From Aristaeella hokkaidonensis (GTDB lineage Bacteria > Bacillota > Clostridia > Christensenellales > Aristaeellaceae), in assembly GCF_018128945.1 (NCBI RefSeq), contig NZ_CP068393.1, positions 1,674,001 through 1,738,000 of the forward strand: 64,000 bases of DNA, in the 5' to 3' direction. Within the stretch, counting starts at the first letter, position 1, and each line of letters starts with the position of its first letter. Shown here piece after piece: positions 30,346-37,302 of the stretch. The notes below the pieces were generated by a model that was not told the DNA's origin, made no database searches, and saw nothing but the letters and a program-made list of their open reading frames with translations. Made by a program: the position numbers and the translations under genes.

Positions 30346-33220
30346 ATACCGGGGTTCCCTCAAGTTTCTTTGTGCAATTCTCGTCCTTGTAGTATGTTGT
30401 TACAGCCTTATAGGAAGTAACATTGCCCATCTGGGATTTCGTTACAACAACTTTTGCATAATATATGGTACTGTCCGGAGAATAGGTGGCGCCATTAACT
30501 GTTACCTGACCGGAACTTTCAGTAATCCTGTAAATATGCGTTCCTTCATTTTTATACTGTATCTCTTTGAATGTGATACTGGAACTCACATTATTTACAC
30601 TGTCTATCTGTTTCCACCGATTGTTTGTTTTTTCATACAGCTTAAAGGTAAACTTCTGATTAAGTGCATCTTCTGTTAAAACGTCCCCATCTATATGCTT
30701 TGCAGCGCCAAGTGCTGCAGAATCAAAATGATAGGACGGAATGTGCGCATTCAGGTTATGCCATTCGCACTGATGCTTCATGGTTTTGGAAACCATCCAG
30801 CCTCCGCCTACACCGTCTGCGGTAGCCGCTGCTTTGGGTGCCAGGAATACACCACAGGAAGAAGAGACATTTAGATTAGAAGCGTTCGGACAATTGAATA
30901 CAACCTTTTCGACATAATCGCTGTATTTTCCATCTTTAACTATCTCATCAGTGCCAATCTCATTTCCGCCATTAATTGACAGCATATATTTCGCTACGTT
31001 AATGTAGCCAGTGTTTTTCATGTTGAAAACAACACGCTGATCACTGTTTACTTTTAAATGCAGCTGGCCGGAGGTAGCGATCACCTTTTCCAGGTTGGAA
31101 CCCGCAGGCACGTCAATGTAGAAGGTTCCGGCGCCCGCCCTGGTGAAATCAAGATACAGGTGATTGCCGTTTGTATTGGGCAACTCTCCGCCGTTGCTTC
31201 CTTTATTTCCGCCGTTAATAGTTGTACGGGAAGCCAGGGTCGAAGACATCGTGCCGGAGATCATATTGTCAACGGCTGTATTGATATCAGACTGGCTGCG
31301 ATAGATCAGTTCATATATGCCTGAAAAATCACTTGCTTTGAAATCGATATTTTTCTCCACGCCTTCCGGCAGCGTGATGACAGCACTGTGACCCTTAATC
31401 TTTGCCGTCTGACCTTCCCATTTACCCAGCATCCAGTACTGTGTGTCCGAATTGTTTCTTGCATTTGTGTCGCCCAGCTGACCGCCGCCGGAGTGAAAAA
31501 CCTTGGTGGCAAAGCTGGATTCTGATTCTCCGGGGGCATAGTAATCTTCAGTTACAATACCGTAACTGTATGCATCGCCCAGAATACCTGTTGTACTGAT
31601 GGCCGCTCCCGGCGTTTTATCAATCTCAACCTTGTTAACATTTGTTCCGGTAATGGAGATAATGGAGAAACCGTCCAGTTTGAATTCCGTAATGCTGTTG
31701 TCGTTGGAATCTTTGGAGTCCGTGGAATCCACGGGCGTGACTTCGATATTATTCTTGGACGCGTTCTGTGATGCTTCCAGTGTTGTATCGCCGCTGGCTT
31801 TGGTTTCCTCATCCAGCGTCAGGTGGTTGACTTCAGACTCATCAAAACCGTTTTCCTTGATGACGATTTTGATATCCACACTGCCATCTACAGGCTGATA
31901 TTCATATTCAGAGCCTTCAATGGGATTGCCGTCTTCATCATATTTGCAGTCAATAAACGCGACGTCAAACAGATAGGTATTGCTCGCGTCATAGACTTTG
32001 TTCTGTTCTATTTCTTCCTGCGTTCTCGCATCATTCAGCGCAGCAATATATGTTTCAAAGATTTCGCCGGATTTAATCTGAGTAACCTTCAGTTCAGCCG
32101 TATCCGGCACAGCGTTTTTATACTGAAGACGTGCGGTTACCTTTACAGTCGCATCTTCATAGGAATAGAAATATCTGCTTCCGTCGCTGAAAACAAACCG
32201 TACAGTTGTATCTTCTGTCAGTTTCTTCCATTCATTCATATATAATAATTTATATGAATAGGAATAAACCGGAACAGAAGCGTCAATGCCTTCTTCAAGA
32301 TACTCTGGATCAATCTGTTCCCTCTTCAGGGCGGAAATGCGTCTGTTATTGATCATCGCATATTCGAATGTATACTTGATGATCTTATCGGAAGCTCCCT
32401 GTTCAATGACGAGATCATTAACCGCACGGGTTTCTCCGTTGTTGACCAGATTCAGAATATCGTCCGTAAACTCGGGCAGGGGAAGCCCGATATATTCATC
32501 GCCGATTCCTTCAGAGAATGTATTGTAATAATCTGCCCTGACATCAACGACCGTGGCTTCTTTTGCATCAAATACGAACTGGATAGTGGTGTCTTCTGTC
32601 AGCTGAGTCCATTCATTGTTGATCCTGGCCTGATAAGTAGTAATCGTTTCATTCTCATCAGTGGTTTCTGTTGAATCGGAACCCTGGTTGTCATCGTCCG
32701 GAATTGCAGCGCTGATCTGTTCCTCTGTAGGATCAGAAATCACATTGCCTTCAGCATCATAATAGGAGCGAATTGTCTCGTATGCCTCTTCCTCCTGCTT
32801 CCGGATGCCTTCGACCGTCTGTCCGTTCAGAAGAGCTCTGTTAAATACGTAAGCGGTTGTCCCTTTATCATTGGCAATTCTGATCGTATTAACAGGAGCA
32901 GAGATCAGATCCAGTTCCTCTTCAAATGCAGGAAGCTGAAGCTTGGTGAAATCCTCACCAAGGGCATTCTGTTCCTCATTGACATAATCAACATCAATGC
33001 TGATCTGTCCCGCATTCTCCTTCGGAACTTTCTCATCCCTGTATCTGACAGTCTCATCTGTCTCGATATCGGTTTCTCCCTGACTGTTGTCATCAATAAT
33101 ACCGATCTGATAGCTTTCAGATGAGCTGTCAGGGCCCTCAGCAAAAGCAGCAAGAGGTGCGCTCTGGAAAAGCATCATCAAAGAGAGCACGATCGCGAGA
33201 AGTCTATTGGTTTTCTTCAT
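19622..33220 (-). CDS. Giant secreted Cna-B/FctA-repeat adhesin, N-terminal part (frame broken at 3' end)
   Basis: Start chosen at the ATG at 33,220 (MKKTNRLL...) because a GGGGAAA-type ribosome binding site lies just upstream; the frame is open 11 codons further. Residues 1-27 are a signal peptide ending AFA. Residues ~75-222 and ~223-370 are a diverged duplication (both end in an NEW..LTEDTT..FVF motif). Residues ~555-835 look like a choice-of-anchor-A/ice-binding-like adhesin head with late motifs VVFNCPNA, GVFLAPKA and WHN. Residues ~835-960 resemble an FctA/Spy0128 pilin isopeptide domain. After that come ~104-residue modules with ELSK near the start, TITEA and FTNTR at the end, the expected Lys-Glu-Asn triad for an intramolecular isopeptide bond. 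The frame is lost near 19,647, where sister repeats have one more G, and ends in a short nonsense tail. The role as surface fibre or adhesin is inferred; no ligand can be named. Confidence 0.9.
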   Translation of the reverse strand: MKKTNRLLAIVLSLMMLFQSAPLAAFAEGPDSSSESYQIGIIDDNSQGETDIETDETVRYRDEKVPKENAGQISIDVDYVNEEQNALGEDFTKLQLPAFEEELDLISAPVNTIRIANDKGTTAYVFNRALLNGQTVEGIRKQEEEAYETIRSYYDAEGNVISDPTEEQISAAIPDDDNQGSDSTETTDENETITTYQARINNEWTQLTEDTTIQFVFDAKEATVVDVRADYYNTFSEGIGDEYIGLPLPEFTDDILNLVNNGETRAVNDLVIEQGASDKIIKYTFEYAMINNRRISALKREQIDPEYLEEGIDASVPVYSYSYKLLYMNEWKKLTEDTTVRFVFSDGSRYFYSYEDATVKVTARLQYKNAVPDTAELKVTQIKSGEIFETYIAALNDARTQEEIEQNKVYDASNTYLFDVAFIDCKYDEDGNPIEGSEYEYQPVDGSVDIKIVIKENGFDESEVNHLTLDEETKASGDTTLEASQNASKNNIEVTPVDSTDSKDSNDNSITEFKLDGFSIISITGTNVNKVEIDKTPGAAISTTGILGDAYSYGIVTEDYYAPGESESSFATKVFHSGGGQLGDTNARNNSDTQYWMLGKWEGQTAKIKGHSAVITLPEGVEKNIDFKASDFSGIYELIYRSQSDINTAVDNMISGTMSSTLASRTTINGGNKGSNGGELPNTNGNHLYLDFTRAGAGTFYIDVPAGSNLEKVIATSGQLHLKVNSDQRVVFNMKNTGYINVAKYMLSINGGNEIGTDEIVKDGKYSDYVEKVVFNCPNASNLNVSSSCGVFLAPKAAATADGVGGGWMVSKTMKHQCEWHNLNAHIPSYHFDSAALGAAKHIDGDVLTEDALNQKFTFKLYEKTNNRWKQIDSVNNVSSSITFKEIQYKNEGTHIYRITESSGQVTVNGATYSPDSTIYYAKVVVTKSQMGNVTSYKAVTTYYKDENCTKKLEGTPVFNNIQEKGDLELSKNLISDRAADADQMFTFTVTLSDTGINGTYGGMTFRNGVATVQLKGGQKATATGLPTGTGYIITEASATGFQQTGITGNTGTISTTKSEASFTNVRETGDLELNKILVSDRAADADQVFTFTVTLGDTDINGTYDGMTFVDGVATVELKGGETATAKGLPTDISYTITEASAEGFELTRKTGDTGTISTTQSTATFTNTRDTGDLELSKVLMSYRTADANQVFTFTIELSDTSITKEYSGVQFTDGVATVELKGGENKLIEGLPTEVGFTVTEASVPGFQVTGRTGDEGTISTTKSNVIFTNTRETGDLELSKVLISDRAADKEQVFTFTVKLFDTGINGIFGDMDFDNGVATVTLKGGESATATGLPTDILYAITEASATGFQQTGDTGNKGSISTTKATATFTNTRETGDLELSKVLVSDAAADKNQVFTFTIQLDDISITKKYSGVQFTDGKATVKLKGGESKLITGLPTGVGYTVTEASVAGFQVTGKTGDTGTISTTKSTATFTNTRDTGNLDVTKSVTSSTPNDKNKDFSFTVTLSDTTINGTYGDMTFTNGVANFTLKHNETKTAKGLPTGITYKVEEAADGKFITTKTGETGKIATGTMTASFSNAKDEGGLQVSKTVKSIIEADKNIKFAFTVTLNDKTINGTYGDMTFTNGVATFELVSGQIKTATGLEKGLEYTVTETDNDLFTTSWNAKTGTIGDETSVAAFTNTRKTGDLELNKILVSDRAADADQEFTFTVTLGDSSINGEFGGMTFKDGVATVQLKGGETKTAEGLPTAISYTITEASADGFELTSKTGEEGTISTTKSIATFTNTRDTGDLELSKVLISDRAADKDIHFAFTVTLGDESINGTYGDMTFTNGVATVELKGGEKAEAIGLPTDITYTITEASATGFKLTSETGKNGTISTTKSIATFTNTRKTGDLELSKELISKRTADKDQVFTFTVTLGDNSINGTYGGMTFTNGVATVELKGGAKATATSLPTDITYTITEASATGFQVTGKTGDTGTISTTKSVATFTNTRDTGDLELSKVLVSDRTADKSKVFTFTVTLGDTGISGTYGGMTFKKGVAKVELKGGEKATATGLPTDITYTITEASATGFQVTGKTGDTGSISTTKSEATFTNTRDTGDLELSKELVSDRAADKDQVFTFTVKLNDTGINGTYGGMTFTKGVATVELKGGETATATGLPTEITYTITEASATGFKQTGVTGKTGSIKTTKSTATFTNTRDTGDLELSKELISDRTADTDKVFTFTIELSDTSITKEYNGVQFTNGKATVKLKGGQSKVIKGLPTDITYTVTEASATGFQLTGVTGDSGTISTTKSEANFENTREKGNLVLSKALISDRAADKNQVFTFTVKLFDTGINDTYGDMTFVDGVATVMLKGGEKAEATGLPTDITYEITEASADGFQVTGKTGDTGSISTTKAEATFTNTRETGDLELSKKLISDAAADKDQVFTFTIQLDDISINKTYSDVQFTDGKATVKLKGGESKLIKGLPTGVGYTVTEASADGFQVTGKTGDTGTISTTKSKAEFTNTRDTGDLDVTKSVTSSTPNDLNKDFSFTVTLSDTTINGTYGDMTFANGVANFTLKHGETKKAKGLPTGISYTVEEERDGKFITTKTGETGKIATGTITASFSNAKDEGGLQVSKTVQSIIEADKSIKFAFTVTLKDTTINGTYGDMTFENGVATFELASGESKSATGLEKGLEYTVTETDNDLFTTSWNAKTGTIGAQTSIAAFTNTRKTGDLELSKKLISDRAADADQVFTFTVTLGNDTINGEFGDMTFVNGVATVELKGGASKTAKGLPTAISYTITEASATGFRQTGVTGDTGSIKTGKTTAKFTNTRDTGDLELSKVLISDRAADADQVFTFTVTLGDTGINGTYGDMTFTNGVATVKLKGGKKAEATGLPTDITYTITEASATGFKLTNKTGDTGSISTTKSTATFTNTRDTGDLELSKKLISNRTADADQEFTFTVTLGDDSINGTYGDMTFADGVATVALKGGEKAIANGLPTEISYTITEASATGFQQTGVTGDTGSISTTKAEAVFTNTRETGDLELSKELISDRAADANQVFTFTVTLGDTGINGTYGNMTFENGVATVELKGGEKASATGLPTDITYAITEASATGFQVTGKAGDTGSISTTKSEASFTNSREKGELELRKVLISDRAADADQVFTFTVTLGDKTISGTYGDMTFTNGVATVKLKGGVSKTAEGLPTDITYTITEASATGFKLTGKTGDAGSIKTTKSTATFTNTRDTGDLELSKKLISKRTADKEQVFTFTVTLGDESISGTYGNMSFKNGVATVELKGGEKATAKGLPTDISYTITEADAEGFELTGKTGDEGTISKTTSEAVFTNTRDTGDLELSKVLVSDRAADKNQVFTFTVTLGDTGISGTFGDMTFKNGVAKVELKGGEKAEATGLPTEIAYTITEASATGFQQTGATGNTGSISTTKSEAVFTNTRETGDLELSKKLFSDAAADKNQVFTFTIQLNDISINKTYSGVQFTGGRATVELKGGESKLIKGLPTDVGYTVTEASVSGFQVTGKTGDKSTISTTKSDVIFENTRDKGNLEVTKSVTSSTPNDLKKDFSFTVTLSDTTINGTYGGMTFENGVANFTLKHGETKKAEGLPTGITYKVEEARDGKFITTKTGETGTIATGTTTASFSNAKDEGGLQVSKTVQSIIEADKNIKFTFTVTLNDTTINGTYGGMKFVNGVATFELASGETKSATGLEKGLEYTVTETDNNLFTTSWNGATGTIGDVTGVAAFTNTRKTGDLELSKKLISDRAADADQVFTFTVTLGDESINGEFGGMTFVDGVATVELKGGEKATAKGLPTAISYTITEASATGFKQTGVTGNTGSISTTKSEATFTNTRDTGDLELSKKLVSNRTADKNQMFTFTVKLGDTGINGKYGDMTFENGVATVELKGGEKATATGLPTEISYTITEADAEGFKLTGKTGDTGSISTTKSEATFTNTRDTGDLELSKELVSKRTADKEQVFTFTVTLGDTGINGKYGDMTFENGVATVELKGGAKATAKGLPTEISYTITEADAEGFKLTGKTGEEGTISKTTSEATFTNTRDTGDLELSKELISKRTADKDQVFTFTVTLGDTGINGKYGDMTFENGVATVELKGGAKATAKGLPTEITYEITEADAEGFKLTGKTGEEGTISKTTSEAVFTNTRDTGDLELSKKLVSDAAADKNQVFTFTVTLGDTGISGTFGDMTFADGVATVTLKGGAKATATGLPTEISYTITEADAEGFKLTGKTGDTGSISTTKSEATFTNTRETGKLELIKKLISDAAADKDQVFTFTIQLDDTSITKTYSGVQFIGGKATVELKGGESKLIEGLPTGVGYTVTEASADGFQVTGKTGDKGTISTTKSKAEFTNTRDTGDLDVTKSVTSSTPNDKNKDFSFTVTLSDTTINGTYGDMTFENGVATFTLKHNETKKAKGLPTGISYTVEEERDGKFITTKTGETGTIATGTITASFSNAKDEGGLQVSKTVQSIIEADKSIKFTFTVTLKDTRSTALTVT

Positions 33221-33305
33221 TGTGATTTCCCCTTTTTCACAATCATTTGACACGACTCGTCAGGGTTGATTGATTAATATGCGTTATTGATTTGTATATT
33301 CTGTT

Positions 33306-35699
33306 TTATTTCAGGAAAACGCTGACTCTCCAGAAGAAGTTGTTATTCTCTTCAGTAATCTGCAGATCGAACGTCTCATCATTTGCACCCGGATAATCTG
33401 TCCATTCAGAGGTATCAGGGTTTTCGCTGTACTGCCACTGGAGTACATAATCAACATCTTCATACCCTGTTACCGTTGCTTTCATATGAACGATAGAACC
33501 GATGGAAGGTTTTTCGTCATCCCAGGAATAAGTGAAAGACACTTTCCGTTCTTTAGTCTCTGTTTCACCGTTTTCTTCGTCTTCATTCACTTCTTCGGAA
33601 TCCGTAAGCCCTTCATCTTCAACGGTTTCATCGTTTTCCGCATCTTCTTCGGGCACATTGTAGACTTCGGTCTCTTTTTCAGTTTCCTCGTCTTTCTCTG
33701 CTTCCTCAGGTATTACTTCCTCGGAGGATTCATTTTCTTTTTCTTCATTATTATATTCCGCTTCTTCCACGGGCTCTTCGGTCTGCTCCGTAGCAGCTTC
33801 TGCCTCAGCGACGGATTCCTCATCTGTCACCTCGTCCGGAGTTACGTCTTCAGCCGTAGGCTCTTCGGTTTGCTCATCAGGAGTTTCTGCTTCAACTGCA
33901 GGTTCTTCAGTCTCTTCAACGGGAGCCTCGTTTTCCATGACAGGCTCTTCAGTCTCTTCAGCAGGAGCTTCTGTCTTTACCGCAAAGGAACTCAGCGTGA
34001 ACGCCAGATTCTGTTTTGCGGAAATCGTAATGTTGAATTTACGGAATGCAATGTTCTTCAGTTCGCAGACATAGGTGCCGTTACCGATAGATGTGAACTG
34101 GATATCGCTTCCTTCAATAGATACATTCACATCGTCCGGGCTGGCAACAAATTTCAGTGTGACATTCTCGTTCTTGCCGCACTTGATCTGAATCTTTCCC
34201 TTCTGTCCTGAAACCAGATTGTCGCTGATCTGGAATCCAACCTTCAGCGCATCATAATTCTTATCGGAAGGCTGTACGGTGGGAGCAGGAGTTTCAGCAG
34301 GAGCAGCCGGTACTTCTTCTGCAGTTTCTTCTGCAGTTTCTTCTGCAGTTTCTTCTGCAGTTTCTTCTGCGGATACTTCGGCAGGCACCTCAGACGGTAT
34401 CTCAGCGGATACTTCATCAGTATCTTCCGTGGGCGCTTCGGTCGGCACTTCCTCGGCTGCAGAGGCTTCAGCCGGCACTTCAACCGGAGCGGTTGTTTCA
34501 GCCTCGTTCACAGTGGGAACGCTCTCTTCAGCAGGAATCGGTTGCGGGACAGGAACTACTTCTTCGACAGGAATCGGCTGCGGAATCGGTACAACTTCCT
34601 CGACAGGAATCGGTTGCGGAGCCGGTACAGAACCTTCAGTGGGAATCGGCTGCGGAGCGGCAGCAGTCTGTTCTTCGCTGACAGGTGCGGAAGCAGCCTC
34701 ATTCTGAATAGGCGCAGCGTTATCGGTTACTGCCTCGACAGCAGGCGCTGTTTCCTGGGCATCCGGAGCTTCAACAGCTTCGTTCTGTTTTTCGCTGGCA
34801 ACCAGTCTGAAAGAAACAGTATCTATAGAAGAAAGAATAATCTCATGTTTACGGCCGGCAGGGTTGGATATTTCATATACATACAGCTTCATGTTCGGGA
34901 TGTCGCTGTCAACAGGGGTAAAGTTGACAGCCTTCCCATCAAGCACTGTACGGATAGATGCACTATTGGAAGCGTAGAGTTTCAGTTCAACAGGATTCTT
35001 TCCGCATCCCTTCAGGGCAATGATCAGTTCGTCGTTCAGGCCGATGGTATCAGACAGGGTCTGACCAAGGTTCATTTCAATGTTCCGGATACCCTTCAGC
35101 TCATCGGTGATATCCGGTACGTTTTCACTGATAACCTCAGGATCAACGTAACCCCAGTCATCATCGAGCTCAACCAGATCATCGTCTTCTTCCACAATAA
35201 CAGGTGCTTCCGTCGGAGCGGCAGTGGGAGCAGCGGTCGGTTCTTCGATCGGTGCTTCAACAGGAGCTTCGGTCGGAGCGGCAGTGGGCGCCTCGGTCGG
35301 AGCAGCTGTAGGCGCTTCGGTAGGAGCAGCCGTAGGCGCTTCAGTCGGAGCAGCCGTGGGTGCTTCGGTCGGAGCAGCCGTGGGTGCTTCGGTCGGAGCC
35401 GGAGTCGGGGCTTCCGTAGGAGCAGCCGTGGGTGCCTCAGTCGGAACAGGCGTAGGCGCTTCAGTCGGAGCTTCCGTAGGTGCCGGAGTAGGCGCCTCGG
35501 TAGGAACCGGCGTAGGAGCCTCAGTCGGTTCGGGAGTCGGAGCTTCCGTCGGCGCTTCCGTAGGAGCCTCCGTTGGCGCTTCAACCGGAGCGACCGCCAC
35601 CTCGGTCCCTTCATCTTCTGCATACACCATAGCCGTGCTGGAAATCAGCAAGGCGATAGCACACAGGATGGAGAAAACCTTTTTGAGCTGCTTCATCAT
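33306..35699 (-). CDS. Secreted Pro/Thr-rich and Glu-rich surface protein with C-terminal Ig-like domain
   Basis: 797 residues from tandem start codons (ATGATG) behind GGGAGGGG. Signal peptide ends about residue 27 (MVYA). Residues ~36-160 are low-complexity PTEAP/PTPAP repeats typical of wall-spanning spacers. Two related beta-type domains follow (~185-305 and ~470-570; both contain LK.(Y/V)AS, a Gly-Lys-Asn start and a final FRL/FTL strand), separated by QPIPVEE repeats and an EETA tandem, then a very acidic Glu/Thr stretch (~575-715), and an Ig-like end (FTYSWDDEKPSIGSIV...WQYSENPD). No LPxTG or membrane anchor is visible. It lies 85 bp upstream of the giant adhesin on the same strand with no clear terminator between, so co-expression is likely. 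Function unknown; a spacer or partner of the adhesin is my inference. Confidence 0.85.
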   Translation of the reverse strand: MMKQLKKVFSILCAIALLISSTAMVYAEDEGTEVAVAPVEAPTEAPTEAPTEAPTPEPTEAPTPVPTEAPTPAPTEAPTEAPTPVPTEAPTAAPTEAPTPAPTEAPTAAPTEAPTAAPTEAPTAAPTEAPTAAPTEAPTAAPTEAPVEAPIEEPTAAPTAAPTEAPVIVEEDDDLVELDDDWGYVDPEVISENVPDITDELKGIRNIEMNLGQTLSDTIGLNDELIIALKGCGKNPVELKLYASNSASIRTVLDGKAVNFTPVDSDIPNMKLYVYEISNPAGRKHEIILSSIDTVSFRLVASEKQNEAVEAPDAQETAPAVEAVTDNAAPIQNEAASAPVSEEQTAAAPQPIPTEGSVPAPQPIPVEEVVPIPQPIPVEEVVPVPQPIPAEESVPTVNEAETTAPVEVPAEASAAEEVPTEAPTEDTDEVSAEIPSEVPAEVSAEETAEETAEETAEETAEEVPAAPAETPAPTVQPSDKNYDALKVGFQISDNLVSGQKGKIQIKCGKNENVTLKFVASPDDVNVSIEGSDIQFTSIGNGTYVCELKNIAFRKFNITISAKQNLAFTLSSFAVKTEAPAEETEEPVMENEAPVEETEEPAVEAETPDEQTEEPTAEDVTPDEVTDEESVAEAEAATEQTEEPVEEAEYNNEEKENESSEEVIPEEAEKDEETEKETEVYNVPEEDAENDETVEDEGLTDSEEVNEDEENGETETKERKVSFTYSWDDEKPSIGSIVHMKATVTGYEDVDYVLQWQYSENPDTSEWTDYPGANDETFDLQITEENNNFFWRVSVFLK
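34321..34368 (-). repeat. Four perfect 12-bp tandem repeats encoding EETA
   Basis: The unit GCAGTTTCTTCT occurs four times in a row. It is in frame with the surface protein and encodes (EETA)n. As a multiple of three it can change copy number without breaking the frame. Confidence 0.9.
35190..35620 (-). repeat. PTEAP / PTPAP low-complexity coding repeat
   Basis: Degenerate repeats of four to six codons encode PTEAPTxAP motifs near the N-terminus of the Pro/Thr-rich protein. Pro-rich stretches of this kind usually span the cell wall. The codons are varied enough that the repeat is clearer in protein than in DNA. Confidence 0.85.
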
Positions 35700-36271
35700 A
35701 TCTTTACCCCTCCCATATTACTGGGTGATTGATATCTTTTCAGGTCTGCTTCCGATTTTGCGTTACATAAAAGTTACATCGAATCATTTTCGGAAGTGTA
35801 ATATATGGTCAAAATGGGCATAGTTAACCACACAAATCATACCACACAAGAAAATTGTTTTCAACCCTTTTATATCCATTTTCTGTAAGCGCTAATAAAT
35901 ATGGACATTCCTGATGATACATCCCTGTATACAATCTGTTTTTGGATGCATTTTCATAATTACTCGTCTGTTTTTGCATTATTGCATAAAGTAACCTGTT
36001 TTTTAGCGTTTTTTTACCATTTTTATCCATAAAATTACATCATTTTTCTGCAAAAGCTTGATAATCTGGTTCGTACAACACCCATATTTTACTTTCCAAT
36101 GACGTGTAACAATGCAATGTAACCCATGTAATTATGCTGTAGGCCTTGATATCACTTGCATGGTATCGGTTTCATAATAGTTTTTTTTGTTTTTTCCTTA
36201 TAATTCGGGTCGAAATTACATGTTTTGTTGCATCCTTATTCATCGAATTGATATCTCAAATATTCGCAAAA
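35700..36271. other. AT-rich intergenic region with six ATGTAA/TTACAT motifs
   Basis: No gene supported. Much richer in A+T than its surroundings. The hexamer TTACAT (ATGTAA on the other strand) occurs at 35,763, 35,774, 36,035, 36,117, 36,126 and 36,216. The first two are 11 bp apart (one helical turn) in the transcribed leader; two others are 9 bp apart and inverted relative to them. This could be a regulator binding region for the surface-protein genes. Confidence 0.45.
35836..35864 (-). promoter_or_regulatory. Sigma-A promoter of the Pro/Thr-rich protein gene
   Basis: On the minus strand, TTGAAA (35,859-35,864), 17 bp, TATGAT (35,836-35,841). It predicts a 5' leader of about 130 nt before the start at 35,699. 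It may also drive the giant adhesin by read-through. Confidence 0.75.
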
Positions 36272-36320
36272 GACAAAAATAATGAAGGAACAGACATTTT
36301 TTGAAACGCCTGTTCCTTCA
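36272..36320 (-). terminator. Terminator after the ROK kinase gene
   Basis: An 11-bp stem (TGAAGGAACAG, 36,283-36,293, with CTGTTCCTTCA, 36,310-36,320) followed on the minus strand by TTATTTTTG. Confidence 0.75.
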
Positions 36321-36358
36321 ATGGGTTCTGCACTTTTTCTGTTTCTATTTGTACTGTT

Positions 36359-37252
36359 TTATGCGTTCATTTTGGTTTCTTCGAAAGCCTGTTGTGCAAG
36401 AAGCAGTGCTCCGGTTGCTCCACTTTTTGTCCCCAACCCCGGTTCAACAATAAAATGATCAATATCCTCAAGAATCTCTTTCGCCTGTACATATCCGTTC
36501 AGCAGTGAAAGCGTCTTCCGGCGGATCAGCGGGAAAAGGTGCTTCTGCTGCATCACACCGCCGCCCAGGATAATCTTCTCCGGGGAGAAAGCGCAGATCA
36601 TATTCACGCACATCTGGGCCAGGTATGCTGCTTCCAGGTCCCAGGCCGGATGGTCCTCCGGAAGTTCGTACCCTTTCCTTCCCCATCGCTTCTCTATAGC
36701 GGGTCCTGAAGCCAGTCCCTCCAGGCATCCTGTATGGTATGGACAAAAACCGACCGGAGTTTGATCCTGGGTCTCCTGGCGCAGCAGCATGTGCCCAAGT
36801 TCCGGATGTACAAGGCCGTGAACCAGTTTTCCCTCAATGACCAGACCAGCCCCGATCCCTGTCCCGACCGTGACATATGCGCAGCTGTTCAGTCCCCTGG
36901 CCGCACCCAGCTTCCACTCTGCCAGGGCGGCAGCATTCACATCCGTATCAATAAGTGCCGGTATGCCCAGTTCATCCCGCATGGGCGGCAGAAGTGGCTT
37001 ATCGCTCCAGCCAGGCTTCGGTGTTTTAGTGATCCATCCGTATGTGGAAGACTCCCTCTTCAGATCAACAGGGCCGAATGTACCGATTCCCAGGGACACG
37101 ATTCCTTTTCCCCTGAACCAGTCAATCATCGCCGGAATTGTTTTTTCCGGCGCTTCTGTCGGAATACTGACCTGTTCCAGAAGTTCATTCTGCTCATTCC
37201 CTACAGACAGAACCATTTTGGTTCCGCCGGCTTCCAGTGTTCCAAAGAGCAT
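36359..37252 (-). CDS. ROK-family sugar kinase (fructokinase-like)
   Basis: 297 residues from the ATG at 37,252, chosen because GGAAGG lies five bases upstream and ROK kinases begin like this (MLFGTLEAGGTK). A longer start at 37,303 overlaps the stop of the upstream gene in TAATG. Visible features: N-terminal phosphate-binding EAGGTK; catalytic Asp in IDTDVNAAALAEW; glycine-rich VTVGTGIGAGLV; GH...CPYHTGCLEGLASGPA, the ROK zinc-binding region; and a C-terminal GGGVMQQ. The arrangement fits the ScrK/GmuE-like fructokinase branch, which phosphorylates fructose or a related hexose in the cytoplasm, but the substrate is not certain. It follows directly after a sugar isomerase-like gene. Confidence 0.85.
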   Translation of the reverse strand: MLFGTLEAGGTKMVLSVGNEQNELLEQVSIPTEAPEKTIPAMIDWFRGKGIVSLGIGTFGPVDLKRESSTYGWITKTPKPGWSDKPLLPPMRDELGIPALIDTDVNAAALAEWKLGAARGLNSCAYVTVGTGIGAGLVIEGKLVHGLVHPELGHMLLRQETQDQTPVGFCPYHTGCLEGLASGPAIEKRWGRKGYELPEDHPAWDLEAAYLAQMCVNMICAFSPEKIILGGGVMQQKHLFPLIRRKTLSLLNGYVQAKEILEDIDHFIVEPGLGTKSGATGALLLAQQAFEETKMNA

Positions 37253-37302
37253 GTTTCCTTCCTCGCTTTCCATGCTTATCAATTTGTCTGCCTGTATGAT
37301 CA

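Noticed and set aside
1..35699. A sortase gene or LPxTG signal for the surface proteins
   Set aside because: Looked for but none seen in the window; the giant protein's C-terminus lies outside.
35824..36030. 68-codon minus-strand ORF in the AT-rich gap
   Set aside because: The strong promoter at 35,836-35,864 lies inside its 3' end, there is no good ribosome binding site, and the translation looks random.
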